Source: Draconibacterium orientale
Lineage (GTDB): Bacteria > Bacteroidota > Bacteroidia > Bacteroidales > Prolixibacteraceae
NCBI RefSeq assembly: GCF_000626635.1
Contig: NZ_CP007451.1
Coordinates: 124,001 to 188,000 of the forward strand
Direction: 5' to 3'
DNA: 64,000 nucleotides
Part shown: one piece after another, positions 19,669 through 29,222 of the stretch
How positions within the stretch are numbered: the stretch's first letter is position 1
Layout of the letters: the number at the start of each line of letters is the position of its first letter
Translations under genes and position numbers: made by a program
The notes under the pieces: model-generated
What the model saw: only the letters and a program-made list of their open reading frames with translations
Told to the model about the DNA's origin: nothing
Databases searched by the model: none

Positions 19669-21348
19669 CTACCAGAAGTAGATGTAAAAGGCTACTGTTA
19701 ATCCAAGGATAACAGCGGTATGGAATACATCCCAGCCATTCCAGCTGGCACGTGTAGCCGCTTTTTGTTCCGGTGTATTAGTTCCAAATACCAAGCCCTG
19801 AATTTTTTCGGCGCTTGGCGCTTTGGTTAACAAACTAACAACAATAACAACGACCAAACATACCAGCAACATCCAACCGCAGAAGAACAACCAGTTCATA
19901 TCGAAAAACAGACTTTTAAACAAGTTGTCGGCTGCCCCCTGAACGTTCTCGTAATATACTTTTGCCCCCAAACGGGTAATACCAATTATAAATCCTGCCA
20001 TCAGTCCCCAGAATCCACCTTGGGCAGAAGCACGTTTCCAGGTTATACCCAGCAGGAATGCTGCGGCAATACCAGGAGCCAGAACGGATTGTACGTCTTG
20101 TAAGTATTCGTAAAGCACATCGCCAATACTTCTCATAATCGGAATCCAAAGAATTCCCAGAATTACGATTACCACTGTTGCCACCTGACCGATTTTCACC
20201 AGTTTTTTCTCCGGAGTTTCCGGTTTGAATCGTTTGTAGAAGTCGATGGTGAACAACATGGCCGAAGAGTTAAACAGCGAAGCCAGCGAACTCATTAAAG
20301 CAGCCAAAATACCGCAAACCACCAAGCCTTTAATACCGGCAGGAAGCAACTGGGCCACCAACGATGGGAAAGCAGCATCGGGGCTTGGCAACACATACTC
20401 TTGTCCGTTTAGCATAATTCCTCCTTTGGCACTCATTGCATAAGCAATCATACCAGGAATAAGGAAAAGGAATACCGGTAACAATTTCAGGTAAGCGCCA
20501 AAAATTGTCCCCCTACGGGCATGTTTTTCGTTTTTACCCGAAAGTACCCTTTGTACAATAAACTGGTCGGTACACCAATACCAGAAACCAATGATACTGG
20601 AGCCGATTAAAGCACCCAGCCATGGGAAATCGGCATCGCGGTTATCCCTGATCAGATTTATCATACTGTCGCCATATTCGTTAACCTGAGTAGCTCCGGC
20701 AATTTCCAGTACCTGATCCCAGCCACCAACAGCTTTTAAACCAAGCACCACAATTACCAGCGATCCTCCAAGCAGAATCGGCGTTTGAAGTACCGAGGTG
20801 TATAACACCGATTTCATTCCTCCGAAAATGGTATAAAGAGCCGTTAACAACACCAGACCGATAGCAGAAATCCAGAAGAAATCGATTCCCCACATGGTTT
20901 CGATACCGAAAACCTGCTGGAAAACCAAACCACCAGCATAAACAGTTACCGCAACTTTAGTTAACACATAACTCACTAAAGAAATAAGTGATAACACTGT
21001 TCTTGATTCAGGGTTATAGCGGCGCTCCAAAAATTCGGGCATGGTAAGTACCATACTTCGTGAGTAGAACGGTACAAACACCCAACCGAGTATCAGTATC
21101 ATCCATCCCTGAATTTCCCAGTGTGCCATTGCCATACCACTTGATGCTCCGGCTCCGGCTAATCCGATAAGGTGTTCTGATCCGATATTCGAAGCAAAAA
21201 TCGAAGCTCCAATGGCAATCCATGAAGCATCTCGTCCTGCCAGGAAATAGTCGCCAGAAGTTTCTTCTTTCTGACTTAACACCCAAACGATAATGCCGAT
21301 AAGTGCCACACCAAAAAGGCCAATTACAATCCAATCTAGTAATTCCAT
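19669..21348 (-). CDS. Sodium/solute symporter (SSS family), probable L-arabinose transporter
   Basis: 559 residues with about 14 predicted membrane helices. Family landmarks are YFLAGRDASWIAIGASIFASNIGSEHLIG split over helices 1-2, the motif FVPFYSRSMVLTMPEFLERRY, GGMKSVLYTSVLQTPIL, and WYWCTDQFIVQRVL typical of SGLT-like sugar symporters. It sits between araA (34 bp upstream) and araD (18 bp downstream), so inner-membrane L-arabinose uptake with Na+ is the natural role; this is inferred from context because SSS substrates vary. Confidence 0.9.
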   Translation of the reverse strand: MELLDWIVIGLFGVALIGIIVWVLSQKEETSGDYFLAGRDASWIAIGASIFASNIGSEHLIGLAGAGASSGMAMAHWEIQGWMILILGWVFVPFYSRSMVLTMPEFLERRYNPESRTVLSLISLVSYVLTKVAVTVYAGGLVFQQVFGIETMWGIDFFWISAIGLVLLTALYTIFGGMKSVLYTSVLQTPILLGGSLVIVVLGLKAVGGWDQVLEIAGATQVNEYGDSMINLIRDNRDADFPWLGALIGSSIIGFWYWCTDQFIVQRVLSGKNEKHARRGTIFGAYLKLLPVFLFLIPGMIAYAMSAKGGIMLNGQEYVLPSPDAAFPSLVAQLLPAGIKGLVVCGILAALMSSLASLFNSSAMLFTIDFYKRFKPETPEKKLVKIGQVATVVIVILGILWIPIMRSIGDVLYEYLQDVQSVLAPGIAAAFLLGITWKRASAQGGFWGLMAGFIIGITRLGAKVYYENVQGAADNLFKSLFFDMNWLFFCGWMLLVCLVVVIVVSLLTKAPSAEKIQGLVFGTNTPEQKAATRASWNGWDVFHTAVILGLTVAFYIYFW

Positions 21349-21382
21349 AAAAGTTGATTTATTTTTTTGATTTAGTTTCTAA

Positions 21383-22894
21383 TTATAATCCTTTGGCCAA
21401 ATGATAGTAAAGGTCGTTCCAACGCAGTTCCTTTTTAAATTTAGGAATAGTAGTGTCCTTATCGATTACAACCGCTTCGATTCCTGCAATTTCAGCATAA
21501 TCCAATAAATCTTCAACGCTTAAGTCGTAAGAGAAGCTAGTGTGGTGCGTACCACCCGCTAAAATCCATGCAGCAGCTCCTACTTCGAAATTAGGTTGAG
21601 GAATCCAAAGTGCGCTGGCTACCGGTAATTTTGGTAAGTCTTTCGACTCGATACAATCAACGGCGTTAATAATCATGCGGAAACGGCTTCCCATATCTAC
21701 TACTGTAGCGGCAACACCTGGTCCGGTTTTACTTTTGAAGATAACACGGGCAGGATCGTTTTTACCACCAATTCCAAGAGGAAGTACATCAAGTGTTGGT
21801 TTGCCATCGGCAATTAACGGACAAACTTCCAACATGTGAGCCTGCAGAATAGCACTGTTTTCGCCGTCGAAGTTTAAGGTATAGTCTTCAAGGAAAGAAC
21901 ATCCTTTGTAGCCTGGCATTTCCTGACTCATAAACCACATGGTACGGTATAAAGCAGCTGTTTTCCAGTCACCTTCTGCACCAAATCCATAACCATCGGC
22001 CATTAAACGCTGCGATGCTAATCCCGGCAACTGATCAATACCTTCCAGGTCGTCGAAGTTTGTAGTGAAAGCTTTTGCACCTTTTGCTTCCAGTAAACGA
22101 CGCAATGCAATTTCAATTTTAGCGGCGTGAGCTACCTGCGCACGGTCTTTTCCACCTTCTTTACAGTTATCTACAAAATTGTATTCTGCTTCGTAAACTT
22201 TTACCAATTCAGCTACTTCTTCATCGGTAACTTCATTTTGTACGGCAACAAGTTCAGCTATAGGACAGTAATCAACGTGATATCCGAAAACTCTTTCGGC
22301 ATCAACCTTATCACCATCGGTAACTGCCACGTTATTCATCTGGTCGCCAAATCGAACAATTAACATATCTTGCGAATCGGCCCAGGCAGCAGCTACACGT
22401 GCCCATGAGGCAACTTGCGATACCGTTTTAGGATCCTGCCAGTGACCAACAACCACTTTAAGGTTGTAACGCATACGTGCGGTAATGTGGCCAAATTCTC
22501 TGTCGCCATGTGCACTCTGGTTCAGGTTCATGAAATCCATATCGATTTCGTCCCATGGAATTTCTTTATTGTACTGAGTGTGCAGGTGCAACAAAGGTTT
22601 GTTTAATTCTTTCAATCCGTGAATCCACATTTTTGCAGGAGAGAAAGTGTGCATCCAGGTAATGATACCGATACAGTTATCATTGCTGTTTGCGTCTTTA
22701 CAAATTCGGTGGATTTCTTTTGATCCGGTTCCTGTTGGTTTAACCACAACTTTTACCGGAATTTCGGTAGATGCATCAAATGCAGCAGCAATTTCTTTTG
22801 AATGCTCTGCAACTTGTTCCAATGTTTTAGGCCCGTAAAGGTGTTGGCTACCTGTTACAAACCATACTTCCATTTCTTTTAATGTACTGCTCAT
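21383..22894 (-). CDS. araA: L-arabinose isomerase
   Basis: 503 residues, standard AraA length. The N-terminus VWFVTGSQHLYGPKTLEQVA is diagnostic. CIGIITWMHTFSPAKMWI and LLHLHTQYNKEIPWDEIDMDF are conserved core motifs, and EGDWKTAALYRTMWFM with the later THHTSFSYDL carries the metal-binding Glu and His residues. It converts L-arabinose to L-ribulose in the cytoplasm, using Mn2+ in this family. It follows araR by 45 bp in the same direction, making araR-araA the head of the operon. Confidence 0.97.
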   Translation of the reverse strand: MSSTLKEMEVWFVTGSQHLYGPKTLEQVAEHSKEIAAAFDASTEIPVKVVVKPTGTGSKEIHRICKDANSNDNCIGIITWMHTFSPAKMWIHGLKELNKPLLHLHTQYNKEIPWDEIDMDFMNLNQSAHGDREFGHITARMRYNLKVVVGHWQDPKTVSQVASWARVAAAWADSQDMLIVRFGDQMNNVAVTDGDKVDAERVFGYHVDYCPIAELVAVQNEVTDEEVAELVKVYEAEYNFVDNCKEGGKDRAQVAHAAKIEIALRRLLEAKGAKAFTTNFDDLEGIDQLPGLASQRLMADGYGFGAEGDWKTAALYRTMWFMSQEMPGYKGCSFLEDYTLNFDGENSAILQAHMLEVCPLIADGKPTLDVLPLGIGGKNDPARVIFKSKTGPGVAATVVDMGSRFRMIINAVDCIESKDLPKLPVASALWIPQPNFEVGAAAWILAGGTHHTSFSYDLSVEDLLDYAEIAGIEAVVIDKDTTIPKFKKELRWNDLYYHLAKGL

Positions 22895-22939
22895 ATTCTT
22901 TGATTTTATTTTAAATGTATGTATTACTTTTATATGCTT

Positions 22940-23620
22940 TTAAACTTTTACAATACGATCGAGGCCACGTTCGGTAACTTCATTTTTGCAGGTGTAATAA
23001 AAAGCACCTTTTTTTGATTCTGATAAATCTTTTTCATTAAGGCGTTCCAACACATCAAGCGATAAAATTTTTTTTCTAAAATTTCCGGGATCGAATTCGC
23101 GCTGAAATATAGCTTCGTATAATTTGCGTAGTTGAAGTAAGGTAAACTTGTCGGCCAGCAACTCTTTTCCTATTAAGCGATAGCCGGCTTCCTGTTGCAG
23201 TTTTACCAGAGCCTGTTCCACCATTTTGCCATGATCAAAAATCATTTCAGGCAATTCAGAAATGGGCCACCAGTGTGCACCATTCTCTCGAACACAGGCC
23301 TTATCGTGTTCATCCATTCGCACCAAAGCATAGTAAGCAAGACTAATTACCCTTGCTTCCGGATCGCGGTCGGGATTGGCAAATGCAGCCACCTGCTGCA
23401 TAAAAATATCTTCAAGACCTATGGTTTGTTTTAATACGCGTTTTGCCGCATCATCCGACGATTCGTTATCCTGTATAAATCCCCCCATAAGTGACCACGC
23501 TCCTTTTACCGGCTCGAAACCCCGCGGGTAAAGTAACAAACAAAGCTCCCCTTCGTTGTAACCCAGTATTACGCAGTCAACTGCTACAAAATGCTTCGGA
23601 TGTTTAGTATAGTGTTTCAT
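22940..23620 (-). CDS. araR: Nudix-related transcriptional regulator of L-arabinose use (AraR, NrtR-like)
   Basis: 226 residues: an N-terminal Nudix-fold domain (about 1-140) and a C-terminal winged helix (about 150-220; KFTLLQLRKLYEAIF, FRKKILSLDVLERL). The Nudix box is degenerate. Gly and the first Glu remain (GFIQDNE), but the catalytic REUxEExG segment reads RVLKQTIG, so hydrolysis is unlikely and a ligand-sensing role fits. A Nudix-type AraR of this design controls arabinose genes in Bacteroides thetaiotaomicron (established knowledge). It heads the operon ahead of araA, implying autoregulation. A dyad about 70 bp upstream is a candidate operator. Confidence 0.92.
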   Translation of the reverse strand: MKHYTKHPKHFVAVDCVILGYNEGELCLLLYPRGFEPVKGAWSLMGGFIQDNESSDDAAKRVLKQTIGLEDIFMQQVAAFANPDRDPEARVISLAYYALVRMDEHDKACVRENGAHWWPISELPEMIFDHGKMVEQALVKLQQEAGYRLIGKELLADKFTLLQLRKLYEAIFQREFDPGNFRKKILSLDVLERLNEKDLSESKKGAFYYTCKNEVTERGLDRIVKV

Positions 23621-23636
23621 AGTAATATCGATGGAC

Positions 23637-23713
23637 CAAATCTATAAAAGTATTTTTAACTTTTATTATTAAAGATCCGACAAAATAAATATTTATGCTG
23701 AAAAACATAAATA
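23637..23713 (-). promoter_or_regulatory. Candidate araR promoter/operator region
   Basis: TATTTATG (23690-23697) and CATAAATA (23706-23713) form a perfect 8-bp dyad with an 8-bp spacer, 70 bp upstream of araR. On the minus strand 23637-23644 reads TAGATTTG, a match to the Bacteroidota -7 box, though it is only about 17 bp from the start codon and no -33 box is evident. The dyad is the stronger signal. Confidence 0.4.
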
Positions 23714-23856
23714 AAAACCATTGTCAAGCCCCAGAACCAATGCATCTCAACAAATTAATTTTCTGAATATTACAATCGCGTCGCAAATTATAAACATATC
23801 CTGAAACCAAGCGATTTTTGTTTTTTCACCGGTGGCATATTTAAATTGATTCTATA

Positions 23857-23882
23857 AAAAAAAGGAGCCCAAAAGCTCCTTT
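23857..23882 (-). terminator. Terminator of the DUF5695-like gene
   Basis: AAAGGAGC (23861-23868) pairs with GCTCCTTT (23875-23882). On the minus strand the stem is followed by a run of eight T, a classic intrinsic terminator 41 bp after the stop codon at 23924. It separates this gene from the ara operon. Confidence 0.85.
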
Positions 23883-23923
23883 GTTACGAGTACGATGTAC
23901 TATTAATATCATTCCGGCAACGT

Positions 23924-26647
23924 TTAAATAACCAGAACAACTCTTAACTTTTCCTTTTTTAACGGAATTACATATTGCCCAATCTCATTCTTTTCAAAAC
24001 CGACAACACGGCATTTTGCAGTTTCATCGCCGAATATTTTAATCCGGAGATAAGCATTTGTAGTAAATTCGTTTGCTTCGTTTAACACCAGCTCAACCTT
24101 TTGGGTTTCCGGATTATAAGAAACAGCTTCAAACTTACCGGCATCAAGCGTTAACCACATTTTTAACGGAGCTACATAAACACGCGACTTCGCAGCTGTT
24201 GTTAAATTAACTTTCACCGCATCGCCATCTTTAGTAACATTACCACCAAAAGCCAACCAGCCAAATTCGTCGTCGTGCGTTAAATAGGTTGATGTGTTTA
24301 TGGCATAACCGTAATAGCCGGTTCCGTGGTCGCCTGAAATGGCATCGTTTTTAAGCGTTGACGGGAACGAATGAAATGCTGCCGGTGCAAAACCATCTTG
24401 CGTAATATTCGAAATAGCTCCCATTAAACCACCGTAACCAACACGCAGCAGGTACAAATCTTCGGGATGTTCTTTGTATTCGTATAAAACAGGAATGGCA
24501 TTCAATGCCGAGCCATAGTGGTGAATCTGACGCTCGACACGCGAAAGTTTGCCCCCGTAAAGGAAATCCCAGTAACGACGCGCATTACCGTTGTAGGCCC
24601 AGTGAGGGATTGTTGGCATGTACGCCAAAATTGCTTTTAAAGTTGTTTCAGCTTTTTCACCATAACCAAAATAACGCGACCACATATAAACTTCTTCCTG
24701 ACCTGTAGAATCCCAGGGCATTTCGCTACCAAACGGATAGTTTAACGACGCCCAGTGATCGGCACGACGTTTCATCATTCCTTCCAGTTTGCGGGCATAT
24801 TCCCACAATCCTTCTGCTTTTAAATCATCTAAAATGTGAACAAAAACACTACCTTCCATCTGGCCGAACTGTGCATAATAAGGCGCCAATTCAACCATCG
24901 CCATCGAGGTTTGGTAAGCACTCATCAGATACCAATCCCAGGTTTGTTGCGACACCAAACCTTCGTAGTTTCGGGCCAAACGGTACATTACCCAATATGC
25001 AGCAGCAACGTGCGGGTAATTGTACGAACGCTCCACGGTTTCGGCATGCTCTTTATTCCAGGCAGCCCAGGTATTGTAATTTACATCTTTGCTGTACGTA
25101 CCGTCTGGCATTGAATCAGGTTCGTAGTAGAACATACTTTTCCGAACACCGTATTTTTCATGTCCTTCATTGTACTGAATTCCACCCCAGATGGTTTTCT
25201 GGACGAAGTCTTCCAGCATCGCCACCTCTTTTTTATCGGGTTGGATCAGTTGTTTCATAATGGCATTTAACCAGGCACCGGCACCTCCTTCATCACTCAA
25301 TCCGCAAATCCAGGCACGACTATCTTCTGTCACCTGTTTTTGCTCTTCGTAATCGTAGGTGATAACCGACGGACCACGATCGAAAAGATCGTCTTCGTCA
25401 TCAAACCACTGTTTTGTCATCAAGAAGTTTCCGTTGTCGGCAACTACCTCTTCTTCAGGTTTAATAACTTTGTAGTTAATGGTTTGGGTTAAGCCATCTT
25501 TATAGTTGATGGTTAAACGTGCTCTGCCCCATGTTTTTGCGGCAACAGCATATTTTACCCAACCATTTTCTGTCGTTTCCAGTTTTTTCAGTTCCAGCGC
25601 ACCTTCCGGTTCAACCTGCATGCTTTTTACTATTTGGCTGTACTTCACAAACAAATCGGCATTTACATCTTGCGGAACAACGTAACCAGGCACACCAAAT
25701 GCAACCGGACGATCGTTTTCAATTAACGCCGATTCGATGTTTTTAATGGCATCAGTAAGAACAAACTGCACACCATAACTAACCGATTTTCCGGGTTTTA
25801 GTATTTTCGATGAAGGAGTGTTCCAGGGAGTAGCTTCTTTCCATTCGTTCTCGGCGTAAGCTTTAGTTAAGGGCATCCACTCGTGAAAACCTTCGAAAGT
25901 AATTCCGCGTCGTGTTGGATCGTCAAGCAGCGGATTCCACGCCTCAAAAGGTGTTTCGCCATGTGGCAACACCAACAAAACCGGCCCGCTTCCTTTTAAA
26001 CGGATTACCTGCAAATAACCTGCATCCATACCAATGTACGGATCGTAGAAAACATTTTCGGCATGTGCTTCGTCCAGTGTTTTCCGGTCGTGATTATTAT
26101 TGAAAATCAATGGAATTCCTAAGGCTCCAATTTCTACATCTTCAGATGAAGTGTTTTTTATTTCGAAACGCAGAACAAGATGTCCGTCGTGCTTTTCCCA
26201 GTAACGCAGTACCTGAACCGGGCTGTTTTCAAAAATTCCGCTTAAATCGGAAACGGCCAGTTGGCTGTCGTTTTCAGGAGCTACGGTTCTAACACTTTTA
26301 CGCGAAGCAGCTGATGAGAACGATGCCCAATCGCTGGCACTTTCTGTTTTTACACGAAAGTTAATATCGCCAAGATGATAAAAACCTGCTTTATTCCTTT
26401 TGGCCAGCAATTCACCCGGAGTAAAATCAAATTCCGGCTCCGAAACCGGGTGCAATCCGGCAACGGTATGCGATGATTTAACTAACTCAAGATTAAAATC
26501 AGGAAGACCAAACGTTAAAACACTCTGATTATAATCAATGGTATCGTTTTTTACAGATTCAGAAATCTCACCTGCCAGCAGCCTACTGCTGCAAAAAAAC
26601 AACACATTAATGATAACGAAATACGAACCTAATACTTTTCTCATCAC
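23924..26647 (-). CDS. Large secreted DUF5695-like protein, possible glycoside-active enzyme
   Basis: 907 residues with a signal peptide (ends near SSRLLAG). The N-terminal half is beta-rich (FGLPDFNLELVKSSHTVAGLHP; VLRYWEKHDGHLVLRFEI). The C-terminal half has repeated aromatic helical segments (YNYPHVAAAYWVMYRLARNY, WDWYLMSAYQTSMAM, GSEMPWDSTGQEEVYMWSRYFGYGEKA) like an (alpha/alpha)6 toroid glycosidase, then a beta tail. I assign DUF5695 from the overall pattern with moderate confidence. No catalytic pair can be named; acidic residues in EMPWDSTGQEEVY and DRGPSVITYDYEE are candidates. It lies between the GH51 arabinofuranosidase and the ara operon, with its own terminator, suggesting a role on arabinose-containing glycans. 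Confidence 0.7.
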   Translation of the reverse strand: MMRKVLGSYFVIINVLFFCSSRLLAGEISESVKNDTIDYNQSVLTFGLPDFNLELVKSSHTVAGLHPVSEPEFDFTPGELLAKRNKAGFYHLGDINFRVKTESASDWASFSSAASRKSVRTVAPENDSQLAVSDLSGIFENSPVQVLRYWEKHDGHLVLRFEIKNTSSEDVEIGALGIPLIFNNNHDRKTLDEAHAENVFYDPYIGMDAGYLQVIRLKGSGPVLLVLPHGETPFEAWNPLLDDPTRRGITFEGFHEWMPLTKAYAENEWKEATPWNTPSSKILKPGKSVSYGVQFVLTDAIKNIESALIENDRPVAFGVPGYVVPQDVNADLFVKYSQIVKSMQVEPEGALELKKLETTENGWVKYAVAAKTWGRARLTINYKDGLTQTINYKVIKPEEEVVADNGNFLMTKQWFDDEDDLFDRGPSVITYDYEEQKQVTEDSRAWICGLSDEGGAGAWLNAIMKQLIQPDKKEVAMLEDFVQKTIWGGIQYNEGHEKYGVRKSMFYYEPDSMPDGTYSKDVNYNTWAAWNKEHAETVERSYNYPHVAAAYWVMYRLARNYEGLVSQQTWDWYLMSAYQTSMAMVELAPYYAQFGQMEGSVFVHILDDLKAEGLWEYARKLEGMMKRRADHWASLNYPFGSEMPWDSTGQEEVYMWSRYFGYGEKAETTLKAILAYMPTIPHWAYNGNARRYWDFLYGGKLSRVERQIHHYGSALNAIPVLYEYKEHPEDLYLLRVGYGGLMGAISNITQDGFAPAAFHSFPSTLKNDAISGDHGTGYYGYAINTSTYLTHDDEFGWLAFGGNVTKDGDAVKVNLTTAAKSRVYVAPLKMWLTLDAGKFEAVSYNPETQKVELVLNEANEFTTNAYLRIKIFGDETAKCRVVGFEKNEIGQYVIPLKKEKLRVVLVI

Positions 26648-26741
26648 ACTAACTATCTTATTAATAACTTAATTATTCCATGCCCTGCACGAACTTACAT
26701 TATTTTGACATTTGATATCCAATTTAGAAATAAAATGTCTT

Positions 26742-26749
26742 CAAACTTA
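26742..26749 (-). promoter_or_regulatory. Candidate -7 box for the DUF5695-like gene
   Basis: The minus strand reads TAAGTTTG, a match to TAnnTTTG, about 95 bp upstream of the start codon and just after the GH51 terminator hairpin. No convincing -33 box is seen. Confidence 0.3.
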
Positions 26750-26760
26750 TACAAACAGAA

Positions 26761-26783
26761 AAGCTGACCATAAGGATCAGCTT
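26761..26783 (-). terminator. Hairpin after the GH51 gene
   Basis: AAGCTGA (26761-26767) and TCAGCTT (26777-26783) form a 7-bp stem 65 bp past the GH51 stop. On the minus strand TTTTCTG follows, a weak T tract. Confidence 0.55.
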
Positions 26784-26847
26784 CCGTAATGCTTAGAAAA
26801 ACATTTCTAATTTTATTGATTCTTACAATTCTTCGAATCGTATTTTT

Positions 26848-28788
26848 CTATTTGCCAATTTTTACACGGCACACATAAAATGCATTTCCCTGAACTTTCA
26901 GTTTAAAGCCACTTTCATCAGCCCAAACCGATGAATGCGTAGGCACCAGGGTATTCGGTGCTTCGCGTGTATTAATTGCGCCGGGTTGGTTACTGTGTAA
27001 ACAGGTTATTTTCACTTCAGCCTTTTCAATTGAATGCTTTAGTCCTTTCAAGTCAATATCAATATCCTGCACCTCATCCGAAGCATTTATCACTTTCACA
27101 ATCACTTCAGAAGTATTTTCATCGATTACGGCACTGGCGTAAAGACTATCCTGTCCGGTAATATTCGCACCGTCAGCAGTAATATTTAATACGTTCGTTC
27201 CGGTGTTGTGCGCATACATTTGCTGCACATAGTAATTCGGCGTGCGCACCACCTGTAGGTTATCAAACCAAATCATATCGGGTTTCCATTGCCAGGCATC
27301 GTAATGTGCAAATAGCGGCGCGTAAGTTGCCAGCTGAACAATATCGGCATTGCGTTCCAAACCGGTCATAAAAGCAGCTTCCGAGATGGCTGCACGCAGG
27401 TTGTTATCGCGGGTTTCGTGATGTGAAGCAAATTCGCCGGCAAATACTTTTGGTCCGTTGCGGTCGTAACTGTCGTAGCGTTCGGCGTTTGCCAAAAACC
27501 ACTCCGGACTGCGGTAATAATGTTCGTCAACCAGGTCAACTTTCAGCTCTGTCATTTTTGGCCACAGAAAATCAAAATTCTCTCCGTCGGGTGTAGGGCC
27601 TGCTGTTCCGATGATTTTAATCTCAGGGTGTTTCTCACGCAATACTTCCATAAACGGAATCAACCGCTCTACGTATCCTTCGCCCCACTGCTCGTTTCCG
27701 ATGGCCAGGTATTTCAGGTTGAACGGCTCGGGATGCCCCATTTCGGCGCGTACTTTTCCCCACTCCGAGTCAACCGGTCCGTTGGCAAATTCAATCAAAT
27801 CTACTGCGTCTTCAATATAGGGTTCCAAATCATCAACATGTACACACTCGGTGCTTTCGTACTGGCAAGCCAAACCGCAACTAATTACCGGCAGTGGTTC
27901 TGCTCCCAGGTCTTCGCTCAGTAAAAAGTATTCGTAAAATCCTAAACCGTAGGTTTGGTAATAATCGGGGAAAAAGCGGTGTTTAAAGGTATAATTCCAG
28001 CGGTTTTCATTCAGCGGACGATTTTCAACCGGGCCAACGCTGTTTTTCCACTGGTAGCGGGTTTCAAGTGTATTTCCTTCAATGATACATCCGCCGGGGA
28101 AACGAAATACACCCGGATTTAATTCGTAAAGCGCTTCTGCCAAATCTTTGCGCAAACCGTTCTCACGGTTTTTCCACGTTTCGGTTGGAAACATCGAGAT
28201 GTGATCCAGATCAACTTCACCGGCCGATCTCAAAACCACACGCACTTTACCTTTTGCATCGGTAGCATTCGATTTTATAATGCACTGGTATTTTTCCCAG
28301 CTGTTACCCGAAACAAGAATCTCTCCCCTGCCGATAACTTCTTCACCTGAACTTACCAGCTCAATTCCGAACTTCTTTTCGCCACCATCCAACGAGCGGG
28401 CGTAAAACGAAAAACGATAGGTATCGTTCTTTTTATAGCCAATTCCTCTGAAACCATTATTTTCAAGTCCGGTTCCACGTCGCAAACCGGTTTCGTTCAA
28501 ACGCACATAATTCGGATTACGATCAAAACAAGGATTTTCATTTTTCACTTCTGCATTTCCGAAAGGCAACCAGCCCACAAATGGTTGGTCGAACTCGAAC
28601 GAACGGTTTTTAATTAACTCGGCATAAAGGCCGCCATCGGCGCCAAAATTTATGTCCTCGAAAAACACCCCGTACATGTCAGGTTGTACTTCGGCTCCCG
28701 TTTCTTTTACATCAACTACAAAATTCTTTTGGGCAAACAAACTTTGGCTGCAAATGGCCATCAGAAAAATAATCGCTCTTAACTTCAT
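26848..28788 (-). CDS. GH51 alpha-L-arabinofuranosidase
   Basis: 646 residues with a signal peptide (MKLRAIIFLMAICSQSLFAQ). A CBM4-like N-terminal region (YGVFFEDINFGADGGLYAELI; WLPFGNAEV) precedes a (beta/alpha)8 barrel and a beta C-terminal domain (ITADGANITGQDSLYASAV). The clan GH-A catalytic pair is visible: acid/base Glu366 in AIGNEQWGEG and nucleophile Glu452 in FAGEFASHH. The family releases terminal alpha-L-arabinofuranose from arabinan, arabinoxylan or arabinogalactan. It is secreted, most likely periplasmic, and feeds the adjacent ara operon. It has its own promoter and terminator. Confidence 0.94.
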   Translation of the reverse strand: MKLRAIIFLMAICSQSLFAQKNFVVDVKETGAEVQPDMYGVFFEDINFGADGGLYAELIKNRSFEFDQPFVGWLPFGNAEVKNENPCFDRNPNYVRLNETGLRRGTGLENNGFRGIGYKKNDTYRFSFYARSLDGGEKKFGIELVSSGEEVIGRGEILVSGNSWEKYQCIIKSNATDAKGKVRVVLRSAGEVDLDHISMFPTETWKNRENGLRKDLAEALYELNPGVFRFPGGCIIEGNTLETRYQWKNSVGPVENRPLNENRWNYTFKHRFFPDYYQTYGLGFYEYFLLSEDLGAEPLPVISCGLACQYESTECVHVDDLEPYIEDAVDLIEFANGPVDSEWGKVRAEMGHPEPFNLKYLAIGNEQWGEGYVERLIPFMEVLREKHPEIKIIGTAGPTPDGENFDFLWPKMTELKVDLVDEHYYRSPEWFLANAERYDSYDRNGPKVFAGEFASHHETRDNNLRAAISEAAFMTGLERNADIVQLATYAPLFAHYDAWQWKPDMIWFDNLQVVRTPNYYVQQMYAHNTGTNVLNITADGANITGQDSLYASAVIDENTSEVIVKVINASDEVQDIDIDLKGLKHSIEKAEVKITCLHSNQPGAINTREAPNTLVPTHSSVWADESGFKLKVQGNAFYVCRVKIGK

Positions 28789-28896
28789 CTATTTTGGTTT
28801 TAGTATTTCTTTCTACTATTATGACGCAAAAAGGCTGCGGGAGGACTACGCGAACAGCTATATTTTTTACGATGATCCGGGGCGAAACATCTTCTT

Positions 28897-28934
28897 CAAA
28901 TATAAATTGTTATAAATCCACACAATTTTCACGT
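28897..28934 (-). promoter_or_regulatory. Candidate promoter and overlapping dyad for the GH51 gene
   Basis: The minus strand has TATATTTG at 28897-28904, an exact match to the -7 box, with TTG about 18 bp upstream as a -33 element. Arms AAATTGT (28904-28910) and ACAATTT (28922-28928) form a perfect 7-bp dyad between the two boxes, placed as a repressor operator would be. The leader would be about 100 nt. Confidence 0.45.
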
Positions 28935-29222
28935 TGTTAATGGCAACGAAATTACAAATATTCGATAGCCGGAGCTAATAGTTTTTCAGCAAAAAAGATC
29001 ACAAATTCAACTCCAACCACTTTTTACAGGATAAAAACAGATGCATATGCCCCATATTTAATTGCGCCGAAAAAAAAAGAAAAGCTTCAGTTGGCTCCAT
29101 CATCAGAATCACCCTACGTAAACTTTCACAATCCGTCGATAAAATCAGCCAGTTCTTCTATTCTATTCTTTTAAGCAATTCGGCACCAGTAGCTTTATAC
29201 CCGAAATAAATAATAAAAAGCT
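28935..29222. other. Intergenic region between GH51 and the efflux operon
   Basis: Together with 28789-28934 this is a 434-bp divergent spacer. Beyond the GH51 promoter candidate I see no gene, no RNA and no clear -7 box for the plus-strand efflux operon. Confidence 0.4.
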
